Shown piece after piece: positions 51,787-62,423 of a stretch of 64,000 nucleotides of DNA. The DNA comes from Odiellus spinosus. Its lineage: Eukaryota; Arthropoda; Arachnida; Opiliones; Phalangiidae. A program made the translations under genes and the position numbers. The DNA is taken from NCBI GenBank assembly GCA_963920705.1, contig OY987225.1:3670501-3734500 (forward strand), read 5' to 3'. Positions within the stretch are counted from its first letter, which is position 1; the number at the start of each line of letters is the position of its first letter. The notes beneath the pieces were generated by a model that saw nothing but the letters and a program-made list of their open reading frames with translations, did not search any database and was not told the DNA's origin.

Positions 51787-51953
51787 CTTTTTATGGAATT
51801 TTATAACTTTGCAGTTTTTCTTTGTGAAACTATTCCTTTATAATATATATATTCTTTTAAAAAATATTTTTTTATAAAATGATAATTATACCAATTAAAT
51901 GTAATTATAGTGAATATTTTCATAATTTGTATATTAATTTCTATTTTACCGAA

Positions 51954-52244
51954 ACTTTTGGAGGGTATTTTTGTCTATCCGGGGATTATAGACTCAGACT
52001 TTCGTGGCGAATTGCATATCATGCTAAGAACCAACTTAGAAACGGAATATACCATTAAAGCCGGTGACAAGATAGCCCAACTAGTAATTACCCCAATATT
52101 AATCCCAGTTCTCTGCGAAGCCACGGTATGTTTTTTTTTTTCAAAATATTGAAACTTAATTTTACTAAAAAACCATTTTTCTGAATTTGTTAGGAATTAA
52201 GTACAACCGTTAGAGGCATTGGCGGTTTTGGCTCAAGTAATTAA
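51954..52244 (+). CDS. dUTPase-like fragment, two exons (motifs III-V)
   Basis: dUTPase hydrolyses dUTP to dUMP and pyrophosphate. The first exon (to 52125, donor GTATGT) encodes GIIDSDFRGE, the motif III signature with the catalytic Asp, and AGDKIAQLVI, motif IV. After a 68-bp intron the second exon (52194-52244) encodes RGIGGFGSSN, motif V, then TAA. Splicing is in phase 0. Motifs I and II are not convincingly present upstream: the reading frame back to 51910 is hydrophobic and probably intronic, so the exon may begin near a TTTTGGAG acceptor at about 51954. The protein would be too short to be a full subunit of about 150 residues, so this is a fragment or a partly missed gene. Its origin (cellular copy or from a mobile or viral element) cannot be told here. 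Confidence 0.75.
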
Positions 52245-52806
52245 TGTATATTGACCGCTTAACAAATGATTAAATTTGATTTTACCTTTGATTCATTATG
52301 TCGTTGTGAATTGATGACTTTATTGTTTTCATTACTTTTTAGCCACTTTAATCCATTATAAACTTTTGCATTTAAATAGCCGAATCTTTTTCAGCATTCC
52401 ATTATGTAGTGAGCTTTAAAAAAAACAGAAAAAAATATTAATATCTATATAACTTTTTTAACAAAGCTAATTAAAATACTTTTAGTCATACCTTTTTCTT
52501 AATATAAACGAGAAACAGAATTTTTCCGTCAGAGAAAGCACTATTTTAATAAAATATAGAAATTAAATATAAAATAACGAACAAAAATACATTTACGTAC
52601 CTGAGAAAATAAAATATAAAATAGCGTCCTACCCCTCGTATCTGTTTTAAGAAATGTAGTCTTCTTAGACTTTTTTTTTACTCTCTTACTAACGTCAAAG
52701 AAAATGTGAGCCTCACAAACCTTTTTTCATTGGTGGGCTAACATTTTGTATTATTTCTTAATAAAGAGATAACACAATTTTTTTAATTCAAAATGTATTT
52801 TTATTT
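52245..52806. other. AT-rich intergenic spacer
   Basis: No coding frame with splice support and no repeats stand out. It lies between the convergent 3' ends of the dUTPase-like fragment and the minus-strand gene. Confidence 0.5.
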
Positions 52807-53517
52807 TCAAGATATTTCTTCATCACTATATTCTTCATCTGTGTGGCATGTTTTATAATTGAAAATATAATCTTTAAGCCATTTTTTTAGTTGTTTAGAT
52901 TTACAATAATATTTACGGATCTACAAAAAAAATTAAATATTAATATTTTATTTTTTAAACATTATTTTCAACAACAAACCTTTTCTTCTAATCTTAACAC
53001 TTTAGAGTCATAATCCGCAATTGAAATATACTGACCGTCAAAGAATTCGCGGTATCTAATATAAAGTAATTTTTTAGTTCTATTGCTAATTGAAAAAAAA
53101 ATCGAAATACTTTAGAGCAAAAATGACAATTTTGTTCGAAATAAATTGATGGAACATTTCTTAGTTATGGAACTCCCATCCCATAAAGTTTAGAGCTTTA
53201 TACGGACAATGGTGGTTCGTGTAATGGTAAGGATAAGTACAAACTGTTAAAGCTTTATCACCAAACGTTTTAACATTGCAACCCCATAATACGGCTTGAG
53301 GATGAAACAAATAATTGTCAAATTCTCCCACATTTAATTTACCAAATTCAGGCGTTATGAAATATGAGTAAGAAAGAGACAATAACAGCTGATAACACTC
53401 AAGGAAGACGGGTTGTGATAACTTGACTAATAGTCTCGTTTTCGTTTCGAATTTTTCGGGGTGAAAATCGTCCGTATTGTGACTCGTTTGTAATACATAA
53501 CAAGATTCAACCGCTAT
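52807..53517 (-). CDS. Three-exon gene of unknown family (5' end missing)
   Basis: On the minus strand, exon A is 53517-53174 (after a CTAAACAG acceptor), exon B 53055-52980 and exon C 52920-52807, ending TGA. Lengths of 344, 76 and 114 bp and phases (0, 2, 0) agree exactly, giving 178 codons without a stop. That makes a real gene likely, although the exon A donor (GTTCCA) is weak. The protein has an aromatic middle (SYSYFITPEFGKL, PYHYTNHHCPYKALNF), then DGQYISIADYDSK, a basic segment and an acidic tail (DEEYSDEEIS). I recognise no domain. A 77-codon minus-strand frame at 53701-53934 may be an upstream part but cannot be joined in phase. Confidence 0.6.
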
Positions 53518-55593
53518 CTGTTTAGATTATATTTTGTTTAATTAATCTTTATTTTTTGGTGTAAAATGTTTGATTAGCTTAGGTTAATTATGGAATTCCA
53601 CAGAAACTGTTACCAAGTTATCAAACCTACTTCGACTGCTGTACGGCTCATTCCAAATTAACATTTAAAATCACAATTTGTGTAAAAAGCACTACCCTCT
53701 TCACATAATCTTCGATTCGCACGGGGGGAACCGAGGCTTTTTACAAACATTGTGGCAATAAACGCTCACTGCGTAATTTTCTTGGGTGCCACTTAAGTTT
53801 ACAAGATTTTCTTTGACAATTTCATCACTTACAAGCTCATTTACAATTAAATACAAACATTTGCGTTTTTTTTCTGTTTTGTGGTTCATAAAAAAAATTA
53901 GCCGCCATTTCAAAAACAACGATGAAGGGAACAAACGGGTTCTGCAAAGCTATGACGTAAACGTGTCGACAGAGATAACCGATTATAGTTTTCGTCAATC
54001 CGTTTTTTACATGGAGAGCTTTATTGAACGCAGCTCTAATTCGCTAGAAAAGATAAAACCTTTAAATGTCACCTATGTGTAAAATCCGTTATGAGGAGAG
54101 GAATTCAAAATTTTTATGAAAATTACTGGAGTTCTTCTCTTTACAAGCTCTGATAGAAGTTATTCGGTTAAATCAGACAAACATATCCAATAAAATTCTA
54201 TTAGTTTCTCGCAAAACTGACTGAGGATACAAGGTTCCCGGTAAAGTCATTAGAAGTTATCCCACTTTTCCGTCTTGTTGAAAAGATTTCGAGAAACAGA
54301 TTAGGCTTTGCAGCCATACAAGATCCTCAGGAAATATTAAACGAGATCACCTCCCTTTTAGGCGATAGTTTGTTATAACTTCGAATTTCCGTATCGTTGT
54401 TTAGAATGTAAAAATACACGGTCTACCTAAGACGCAGCAGTGAAGTATATTGTTTAAAAACTTCACAGACAAATATTTCTCAATATGCGTTCGAAATGGA
54501 ACAAAAAGGCAACTCGAAAAGGCCTTTGGAGATGGTTTTATTTGGCCCAGTACCGACAAAAACCAAATAATGACAGAAGTTAATGATTTATCTCACCCCC
54601 ACAAAATATTGAATTTTTGCTGCCCTATGACAGCTGATGAAATGCCAAAAATCGCCATACTTGTTTGCTAGAACCACAAATTGAAAATTGGACATCACTA
54701 TGAGCTGAAAAGTTACGTAGTGCATTATGTTATAATCATTATGTTGCTTTCGCTAGGATTAATTAAAATACACGGGGGACTCATAATAACGACAACGTTC
54801 AAATCTTGGATGATCTCGAAATCCATGACCTTTTATAAGTTACAGGAACCGAGCACTTCAATTCCAAACGTTTTGCAGAGTACTGGTCCACTACGAACAC
54901 TACCAACTATGCCTCAGCCAATTCTTACTTCTAAACCACAACCCTTTATTGATGTTACAAAATCTCATGTTTTAGTTGCTTCTAATTCGGTAATGCAAAC
55001 TCCAATACACAATATTCACACGGTCCATCTTAGGAAAATACATTGAGGCCAAGTAGTCCTGAAAAATATTTTCAAAGCGACAATTATGATGACAGCTCCG
55101 GCCTAAGTCTGCTCTCCGTGTAGAGACGTTTTGCGCATTGATCGTGAACTCACGCAAAAAGACACGACTAAAACCATTCCCGTTAAAATTAAATTTACCG
55201 TTTCAAAAGACATAAATAAAATGAATATAGTTCGCAATTCGTCTAAATCACAATCATTACAAAGAACCTTTAGGTGTCATTTTTAAAGAATTCAATCCAC
55301 AATGTATATGAAATATTGCTAATCCTTAACATCGCTAAAAAATTCTCTTTTCACGCAATCTGTAGTGTTCAAGGAGTAAAGCTTCGCCAAAATCTTACCA
55401 AGCTAAAAATTTTGAAAGATTTTAAATTAATTATAAGAAATGAAGGTATACGGTATCATGAAGTGGTGAGTATAGCCTGTACTCCGATTCGAGGCGCTAA
55501 AAGGGGGGCTTTACACACGAAATATTTAGCTAACCCTCGATTAAAGACATTGAGACTATACAGGGTGGAACAGATAACAAAACTCAATAGCTT
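53518..55593. other. Degenerate region with coding-like shreds on both strands
   Basis: Several modest frames look partly coding but do not connect. On minus there is 53701-53934 (Lys-rich, then VYCHNVCKKPRFPPC). On plus there are 54216-54377 (LEVIPLFRLVEKISRN), 54450-54671 (CVRNGTKRQLEKAFGDG), 54681-55046 (Pro/Thr-rich) and 55274-55633, which runs into the CACTA element end. An ATGGCGGC start-like site lies at the 5' side of the minus frame but is out of phase by one base in a T8 run. No family is recognised. I read it as eroded transposon genes. Confidence 0.4.
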
Positions 55594-55935
55594 CACTGCA
55601 AATTCTAAGGGCACTCAAAGAACACTTAAATAACACTTGTAGATCACTTAAAACTGTAACGATTTTAGATCACTTATTACTTTAAGATCACATGAATAGT
55701 ATGAATTTCACATGATCCTGAAGCGATTCAACATGATCCTGAAGATCACTTTTGTGATCCGAAGGTATGATTGCTGTGATCTTGGGATGTGATCTGATTA
55801 TACACACTAGGATCGCTAATGTAACGATTTTAGATCACTATAAACGTTAGATCATTTGCGACTCACTATCACTCAAATTGAATAAGATCACACGAATGGT
55901 CTTACACAAGTTCTCAAACGTGATCTTTTCCAAGA
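55594..55935. repeat. Left terminal and subterminal repeats of the CACTA element
   Basis: After the CACTG terminus, about ten GATCAC or GTGATC hexamers in both orientations occur between 55642 and 55925. There are also related GATCCTGAAG motifs (55714 and 55735) and a 19-bp direct repeat GTAACGATTTTAGATCACT at 55655 and 55820. Dense, bidirectional short motifs next to the termini are typical CACTA end architecture. Because the genes read leftwards, this is the 3' end of the element. Confidence 0.8.
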
Positions 55936-56479
55936 TTGGTTTTGTTTAGCCTTTTAGGAAGCCTTTATTTCACACCATTTTGGAAGTTCCGAAAATATAC
56001 GAAATATATAAGAAAATAAATTAAACCTAAATATAGTCAATAGAAAAAATTTATTTCTTATTCTCCTGTAAAAAATACACAGCATAGCTTGGATGTTATT
56101 TGGCCCATGCTTTAGAAAGTTCTACTTCCGCTTTAATGGCCCTTGAAGAGAGTTTATATAAATCATCGTTTAAGATGAGCTTCCCAAGGAGTCCCATTGC
56201 CTGAACATATTCTTTTGGGTAATTCAACTCCAATGAATAGTACACGGAGATGAGCCCCATTAATATGTTCGATAGTCCAATATTTTGTTCATTGAAATAT
56301 ATTTTCTGGCCTAATCCGACTACGGCACATTGATGTAGTTCATCGTTATTTAGAACAAAAACAGCCATTGGTGGCCCTTTGCACATCATCTCGATTTCTT
56401 CTTCAAACAGATCAGCCTATAGAATTATTTATGAAATGACTTTAAATTATTTTTTAGGGGTGTGCGAGCGTTCAGCTAT

Positions 56480-57301
56480 TTGTTTGATTTGTTCACTATC
56501 CCTTTAAGAACAAGCTGTATATCACTATTTCTTAATTATTATTATTACAGTATTAAAAAAGTATTATTCGGTTATTTTTTTCAAAACTTATAAAACGCGC
56601 TCAAAATATTTCTCAAATCCCCGAAAAAACAGAACTATTCTCTATATTTGTTGGCTCGTAGGAAGTTACGCCATGGGTTATCTTTAGGGTTTGTTTTGTT
56701 AGATATTCTTGCGCGTATACTGACAACTCGAATAATTTTAATACACAGAGATAAAGAGACAATTGGCTTTGTGGATGCTGAAAATTGAAGGTGGAACAAA
56801 CTCTGGGGTTTTTTGAGGAAAGCTCGAGATCCAGGCTTAAGCCTATATTTTCCTCAAAAAACCCCAGAGTTTGTTCCACCTTCAATTTTCAGCATCCACA
56901 AAGCCAATTGTCTCTTTATCTCTGTGTATTAAAATTATTGTGATATTGCGAAGCATAGATTTCTTATGTAACAAAGGAATGCGCAGCATTATAGTTTTAT
57001 GGTAGTTGGCCCAAATTGTATCTTTTTCACCTCGATCGAGTTGTCAGTATACGCGCAAGAATATCTAACAAAACAAACCCTAAAGATAACCCATGGCGTA
57101 ACTTCCTACGAGCCAACAAATATAGAGAATAGTTCTGTTTTTTCGGGGATTTGAGAAATATTTTGAGCGCGTTTTATAAGTTTTGAAAAAAATAACCGAA
57201 TAATACTTTTCTAATACTGTAATAATAATAAACACTTAAGAAATAGTGATATACTATATCAAATAAAACCAACTTGTTTGATCTGTTCACTATCCCTTTA
57301 A
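56480..57301. mobile_element. Foldback palindrome with about 305-bp arms inside an intron
   Basis: The left arm (56517-56821) and right arm (56848-57254) are nearly perfect reverse complements round a 26-base loop (56822-56847). The right arm has 98 extra bases (56939-57036) absent from the left. A 28-bp direct repeat, TTGTTTGAT-T/C-TGTTCACTATC.., flanks the palindrome at 56480-56507 and 57274-57301 with one difference. The whole lies in the last intron of the accessory gene, so it would be transcribed as a long hairpin. TAGGGGTGTGCGAG at about 56455 resembles a hAT-type terminus with no partner nearby. Confidence 0.88.
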
Positions 57302-58232
57302 AGCAAAATCTTTAAAAACTTAAATGGTCCTTAATTAGCAGATTTGTTTACCTGAATTGGTTGTATTATCGGAACAGATTTTTTCCCCTTTGATTGCGTA
57401 ACTCCTACTTTCTTTTCATAGCATGCCCAAGCGTCAAAGTTTCGCCTCTCACCCTATTAATAATGCACATGTATTAAACTATCAAATATTAATTATATCT
57501 TATAAGATAACAGTAGTTATAACTACCTTAGATTTAAGTTCCCGTAAAGAGAATTGTTGAATAGCTTCTACAAAAATATTGATATTTTTTACAACTTTTT
57601 CATAAGTTGCGGTTCCCAGGATCATTCTTAACTCGTACAAAAACTAAAAAACATCAGACTTTATTTTAATTATAAATTAAATTAGCAGTCAAAATCACTC
57701 ATACTCACTACTCTTGGCCCTTCAAAACAAGGATACTTTTCAAAAAAGGTATCAAAATCAGCTTCCTTCAGTTTCAATAAAACTGAACGGTTTGGGAATG
57801 ATTCCCTTAACAAAGCTTTTATACTTCCCCAGTCCTTCTTTTTACTTTGCCATTCTTTATTTAAACTTATAATTATTATTTCATTGTTTTCCTTCTCCAA
57901 CATTGGGCCTTTGAAAGAATCCCTTGAAAAGCTATTTGAAAAATATATTTTGTATTCAATATACGTATCAACTAAAATATTTATTTTTAGTTTTTTTACC
58001 CATTTTTTTTTATGTTAATTTTAGGGTTTGAAGTTGTAGTTCTTGAAGATAAAGGTTCACTTACTGAAATATTTGCTATTTCAATGAAGCCTTTAGATTT
58101 TTTAGCGGATGTTTCATCCAAGGCTTTCCGTTGCTTCGCTCTTTCCTTTCGGATTCGTAGACTGAGGCATTTTGTAAATTCACGCTGAACAAAAATATAT
58201 TAGTACATTAACTGTAGTCAAATATAATATAA

Positions 58233-58691
58233 AGGGTTGTGCGAGACCTGATTTTTGGGTTTAGAGTCATGTTAAACTTGACCTGAAAAATTATAGTAAA
58301 AAAAAATAAAACTAGGTATCGAGTCCTGCGCTTCCTCTCAAGCCCCATCTACACGCGTGTTTGTAGCCCGAGCTTGCCCTACTTTGACAATACTTTTTTT
58401 CAATCTCAATCTGAGAAAGACACTGTCAAAGTAGGGCAAACCATGAAGTATCGGTCTTTTAAATAATAGTTATTTTAATTTATAATTATTTTTGTTACAA
58501 CTTTAGTCTACCGGATTAAAAAAAATTAACTAAAAACATGAACTATTGAAAGTAAAATAAATAATTTAAAATATATATTTTTTAAATTTAGAACTGTTTT
58601 CACAGCTTTGATGTTTTACCTTAATAATTTTAATACTTTAATGGCTTCAAACTATTAACTCTGACTCTAATGTGAGTACTCGCACAGCCCT
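58233..58691. mobile_element. hAT-type MITE, 459 bp, in an accessory-gene intron
   Basis: The left end AGGGTTGTGCGAG (58233) and right end CTCGCACAGCCCT (58679-58691) are inverted repeats with one mismatch. Weaker similarity continues inward for about 45 bp (TTAGAGTCA, GTTAA, TTTGA). AGGGCTGTGCGAGTAC is a form familiar from hAT elements. Inside is a 15-bp perfect inverted repeat, TGCCCTACTTTGACA at 58375 and TGTCAAAGTAGGGCA at 58424. No coding frame is present. An 8-bp target-site duplication is not visible, so the edges are provisional. Confidence 0.7.
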
Positions 58692-59144
58692 ACCAGTAAA
58701 ATATTTTACCCAGTCTGTACTTCCTCACATTTTTAATTTAGGGTATTTTTCGATCATGGACATTCCTAATCTAGCGTAAGCTTGTTGCGTTGATAATTTT
58801 GGACAGTCAATATAATATGCTGCACTTTCTCCAATGAAGGTCGTCCAATATCCTTTTTGAGTAACATGTCCTTTTTCAAGGGCAGTTTCAACTAAGGTTG
58901 AAAACTTCGGGAAATCAAAAGATTCAGGATGCTAAAAAAAAATAAAATGTTTTGATATTATACAGAACAGGACAAGGTAATTTCCAAAATCATTTTTTTT
59001 CTTTTTTTTTTTTTTGACACTTTTTCAGTCGTATATAAAAAATAGAGAAAAACGTGGTCCCCTTTCCAGAAACGTCCCATATAAATGGTTTCAGATTTAT
59101 TAAGTTATATAATTTTAATTTATGTATACCTGAGGAACTACAGT

Positions 59145-59460
59145 TAACTCTTCTTTACTTCCTCCTTCGGTTGAATCTTTTTTACTTCCTTCATCGGTTG
59201 AATCTTTTTTACTTCCTCCATTGGTTGAATCTTTTTTACTTCCTTCATCGGTTGAATCTTTTTTACTTCCTCCATTGGTTGAATCGTCTTTTCTTCCTCC
59301 TTCGGTTGAATCGTCTTTTCTTCCTCCTTCGGTTGAATCGTCTTTTCTTCCTCCTTCGGTTGAATCGTCTTTTCTTCCTCCTTCGGTTGAATCGTCTTTT
59401 CTTCCTCCTTCGGTTGAATCGTCTTTTCTTCCTCCTTCGGTTGATTCGTCTATTCTTCCG
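59145..59460 (-). repeat. 27-bp coding minisatellite in accessory exon 2
   Basis: On the minus strand, units of GACGATTCAACCGAAGGAGG plus AAGAAAA are repeated about seven times (59280-59460). They grade into related GGAAGTAAAAAAGATTCAAC units down to 59145. They encode tandem DDSTEGGRK and GSKKDSTDE peptides, a charged flexible linker. The unit length keeps the frame, so copy number can vary without frameshift. Plus-strand frames over the same bases are antisense artefacts. Confidence 0.88.
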
Positions 59461-59922
59461 CCTGATGATAGTTTTATTTTTGAAGAGTCATCAGATGAGA
59501 GATTTTCATCAGAAATTAATCCATTGGTTTTAGTAGCATTAGTACTAGAGAGAGCTGCTTGCTCATTTCTGAGTAATCCATCAAAATCGTTTACTACAAA
59601 AATGATAAAATTTTAAATCGGAATGATATTAAAAATAATCATAAAAAAAATTACATTTACATTTTTCGTGCTTAATTGGAGCGCATCCACAGTAGTCGCA
59701 AAGATTACCGTTAGTTGGTCTATCGTAACTGTCACATTCTTCACATTCTTTACATCGGCCACGATTAATGCCCCTACAGTCTAGCATCGCTCTGATATAG
59801 AGTGAAAGAACTAATAATTTTTCCTTGAAAATATAATTTAACTAATTTTTTTCTGAGTTTGGAAATGAAATTAGCAGTTAAAATGCAAACTTAATGAGGT
59901 AGCAATGGATATAGATAAAATG

Positions 59923-62423
59923 TTAGTCTAGTGGTAAAAAACAGGTATACTTGTTTACAATATATATATTGTTATTACACCTTCTAAGGGCAAGAGGCCA
60001 TGGATTTTCAAGGTTATTTCTTTCAATTAATGCCTTATCATTGTTAAGATGAACACAATAAGCATTTAAGTGTGGAGTATATTGAACAATATCAAATTTT
60101 CTAATTAAAAAAAAATATAAATTTCGAACAGCTATTATTGTATCCAAAACTGCGAAGGTAGGGAAATGTTCCTCTAAAGGAGATAATGAAAGCCCTATTC
60201 CAGGTCTATACACATGACCATGTATACTTAGCTCCTGCACTAAAAATATTTTTTCGTGCTGTAGGTTTTCGTGATTACCATTATTTAAAATAAGATATCT
60301 ATCTTCTATGTCTAGTTCCATAAATTGTAACTCTTTCAAAATTTTAACTTCATCACACCCATAAAGAAAATTGGGATTCGGCTTCCCATTTGAACTACCC
60401 TGGTAATAAGAGCTTCGTAATAAATGATATTTTTGAACGAACCCCATTTTCTTCCTTTAAAAACATTAAAATGGGCTTCGAAGCGCATACACCACTGATG
60501 TCGAAGCGGTCCAAATAAGCGAATTTGTTCAGGGAAATGTACAAGATAATGAAATTTTGGTGTAAGATTTATATCTGGGTATTCTGCTAAAAATATTTCA
60601 TGGTGGGTTTTAACTGCCATCGAGAGCTGATGTACGCTGTTGTTTGTGGCATAGGGACAAGTAGCTAGGTGCGTTATTTTGCACAACAAAATGTAATTTA
60701 AAAGTTTAGTATTGTCATTGGGAACCTTAGAAGCTAAAACAAAAGGTAAAACTTCAAGCAAAGTTAAAGAGGCTGATGCGGAGAGAGTGATTTTTCCTTT
60801 CTCTGACAGACACGAGTCGTCGAATAGAGTTGGTTTTGATTTAATTTCTAAGTATGAATACAAAAAGCCTTCCAATTGGGAGTTAAGCCATGACAGAGAA
60901 AAATATTTCTCTTCAAGAACAAAATTCTGAAGCATGGCTTTTAATTCCACAAAAATCACACCTTCCAACAAGATATGCATAGGGTCATGAACTCCAATTT
61001 CTATAGAAATATCCTTTATCAAAAAAAGTGGAGAACGAGAATTTATACCGTACTGCTTGCTCCAGTGCGCTTTTATTCTTTTGGGCCTCATAGGAAGCTC
61101 CTCCAAAATTTCACACATGTCTAAGTGTTCAGGTGTGGTTCTCAATTGAAAATCTTGGCTTAAAAAATTCCTAAAAATATTTGGTCTTTCCCCTAAACAT
61201 GTTCGACAACATTTTTTTGCAAATGCAACCCCTTCTTTAAAACCCCAAAGCTGATTTGAAGCTGGAGTATCTGCTGGTGTGCCAATAACAATACCAGTAA
61301 ATATGGTTCCATCTCCTAACAAATTAAAGCCTTCTTTAAGGCGATTCATACTTTCAATTAAATCTGTTAAAATTGCTTTCATACCGTACTTTCTTACATC
61401 ACTTGATTTAGCAATGGCTAAAAGTTGTTTAACGTGTAGTTTTGATCTAAACTGTGGTGGTATATTTCCTACGTCATAAGAAAAAACTGTCAACTTATGT
61501 ATTTTTCTATGTACACCAATAGGATTAACAGTCTCGATATCGTCAACATGTAAAATTATTTGAATGCATAGTGAATCACACTTCGAATGATCCCTGAAAA
61601 ATTCACCGTCACACCAATCTTTCATTACCACGCTTTTACTTTGATGCGTGTTTCGAATCCAAAAATTTACATCGGGCGTTTTAATTAACTCTTTTAAACT
61701 CTCAAAAAAGGGCACACCATACCCGTAAATATTTTCTGGGATAACTCGTCCATTAGCTCTTTTCATTTTTCTACCCATGAAAACCGGCATAGGGTCTAGT
61801 AAATTGAAATTTTCTTTAAAAAATTTTTCCCGGGTAGCGTCAGAATGCATACGATTAAGCACACTGGAAAAATCAAAAATGTGATCGTACAGGGGATTTT
61901 GTAAGTCAATGACTCCATTATTCTCTATAATAGTCGAAATATCGCCTCTTATAACCTGACTAACCTCACTCAAGAGACTTAACATTTCTTCGGCTATATT
62001 GTTAATCGTATTCTTACTAATACCATGTTTTGCCTCTAGCCTTAAGAAAAAATAACCTAATGATTTATTTATGGACTTTTTGGTCTCTTCAGATTCATTG
62101 ACAGGAATATCAAAATCCCTTAATCTTAAATGATTATTATCGTCCAAACTTCCAACACTTGACAATGGGCTTTGCGGCCTATCCACGTTATCTAAGACTG
62201 GGATTGGTTCATTATCAATAGCCTGATTCAAATTTCTATGCTTCCTACTACAGTGGGTCTTAAAAGCTCCATAACTATTAGTTTTGTAAGGACAAAGTTT
62301 ACAGGACACACAAAATTTACTCTCATTTTTATGAAGATTCAGAACATGTTGGTTCAGAACAATAGAATTATTTGTTCGGTAATTACACATCACACATTTA
62401 AATTCATTAAAATTTGCCGCCAT
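59923..62423 (-). CDS. CACTA-type transposase with two C2H2 fingers; one frameshift near the C terminus
   Basis: From an ATG at 62423 a single exon is open for 695 codons. The protein starts with two C2H2 fingers (C10, C13, H26, H31 and C41, C44, H57, H62) for DNA binding, then an acidic linker. A large region follows with KKCCRTCLGER, HDPMHILLEGV (D480, H483, E487), PKFHYLVHFPEQ and HQWCMRFEAHFNVFK (W644 to K656). The D-x2-H..LEGV and RFEAH..FK pattern is what I associate with animal CACTA/EnSpm-type transposases. I cannot assign all catalytic residues. The frame ends at 60336. The neighbouring frame (-1) opens at 60447 and continues for 174 codons to 59923 with equally protein-like sequence, so one base has probably been lost (or two gained) between 60447 and 60336. 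Full length would be about 830 residues. Transposition of the surrounding element is the inferred role. Confidence 0.78.

Larger units (their letters stand above)
56096..59791 (-). pseudogene. CACTA accessory gene: Cys-rich N terminus, SAMD3-like C-terminal region, one in-frame TGA
   Basis: Eight exons on the minus strand: 59791-59655 (ATG at 59787), 59593-59130, 58931-58710, 58184-58000, 57931-57709, 57643-57527, 57453-57352 and 56416-56096 (TAA). Every intron is GT..AG and every phase agrees, giving 589 codons. The N terminus has ten cysteines in 44 residues (CRGINRGRC, CEEC, CDYCGCAPIKH), probably a zinc-binding module. A charged 9-residue repeat follows, then an aromatic segment (WTTFIGESAAYY, EKYPKL), DW/KCLSLRIRK, a segment with ESFPNRS and EKYPCFEGPRV, and a final VYYSLELNYPKE region. 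The last motifs resemble a transposon-borne family often annotated as SAMD3-like, from memory of the family. Codon 268 (58727-58725) is TGA where spacing suggests a sense codon. The function is unknown, possibly regulation or DNA binding with the transposase 135 bp upstream. Confidence 0.72.

Noticed and set aside
59054..59616. Plus-strand Leu/Phe-rich and Ser/Pro-rich frames
   Set aside because: They are antisense to the charged minisatellite exon of the accessory gene, which fits an eight-exon model with agreeing phases.
60336..60447. Programmed -1 ribosomal frameshift in the transposase
   Set aside because: No X-XXY-YYZ slippery heptamer in the right frame was found in the overlap, so a mutation or sequence error is simpler.
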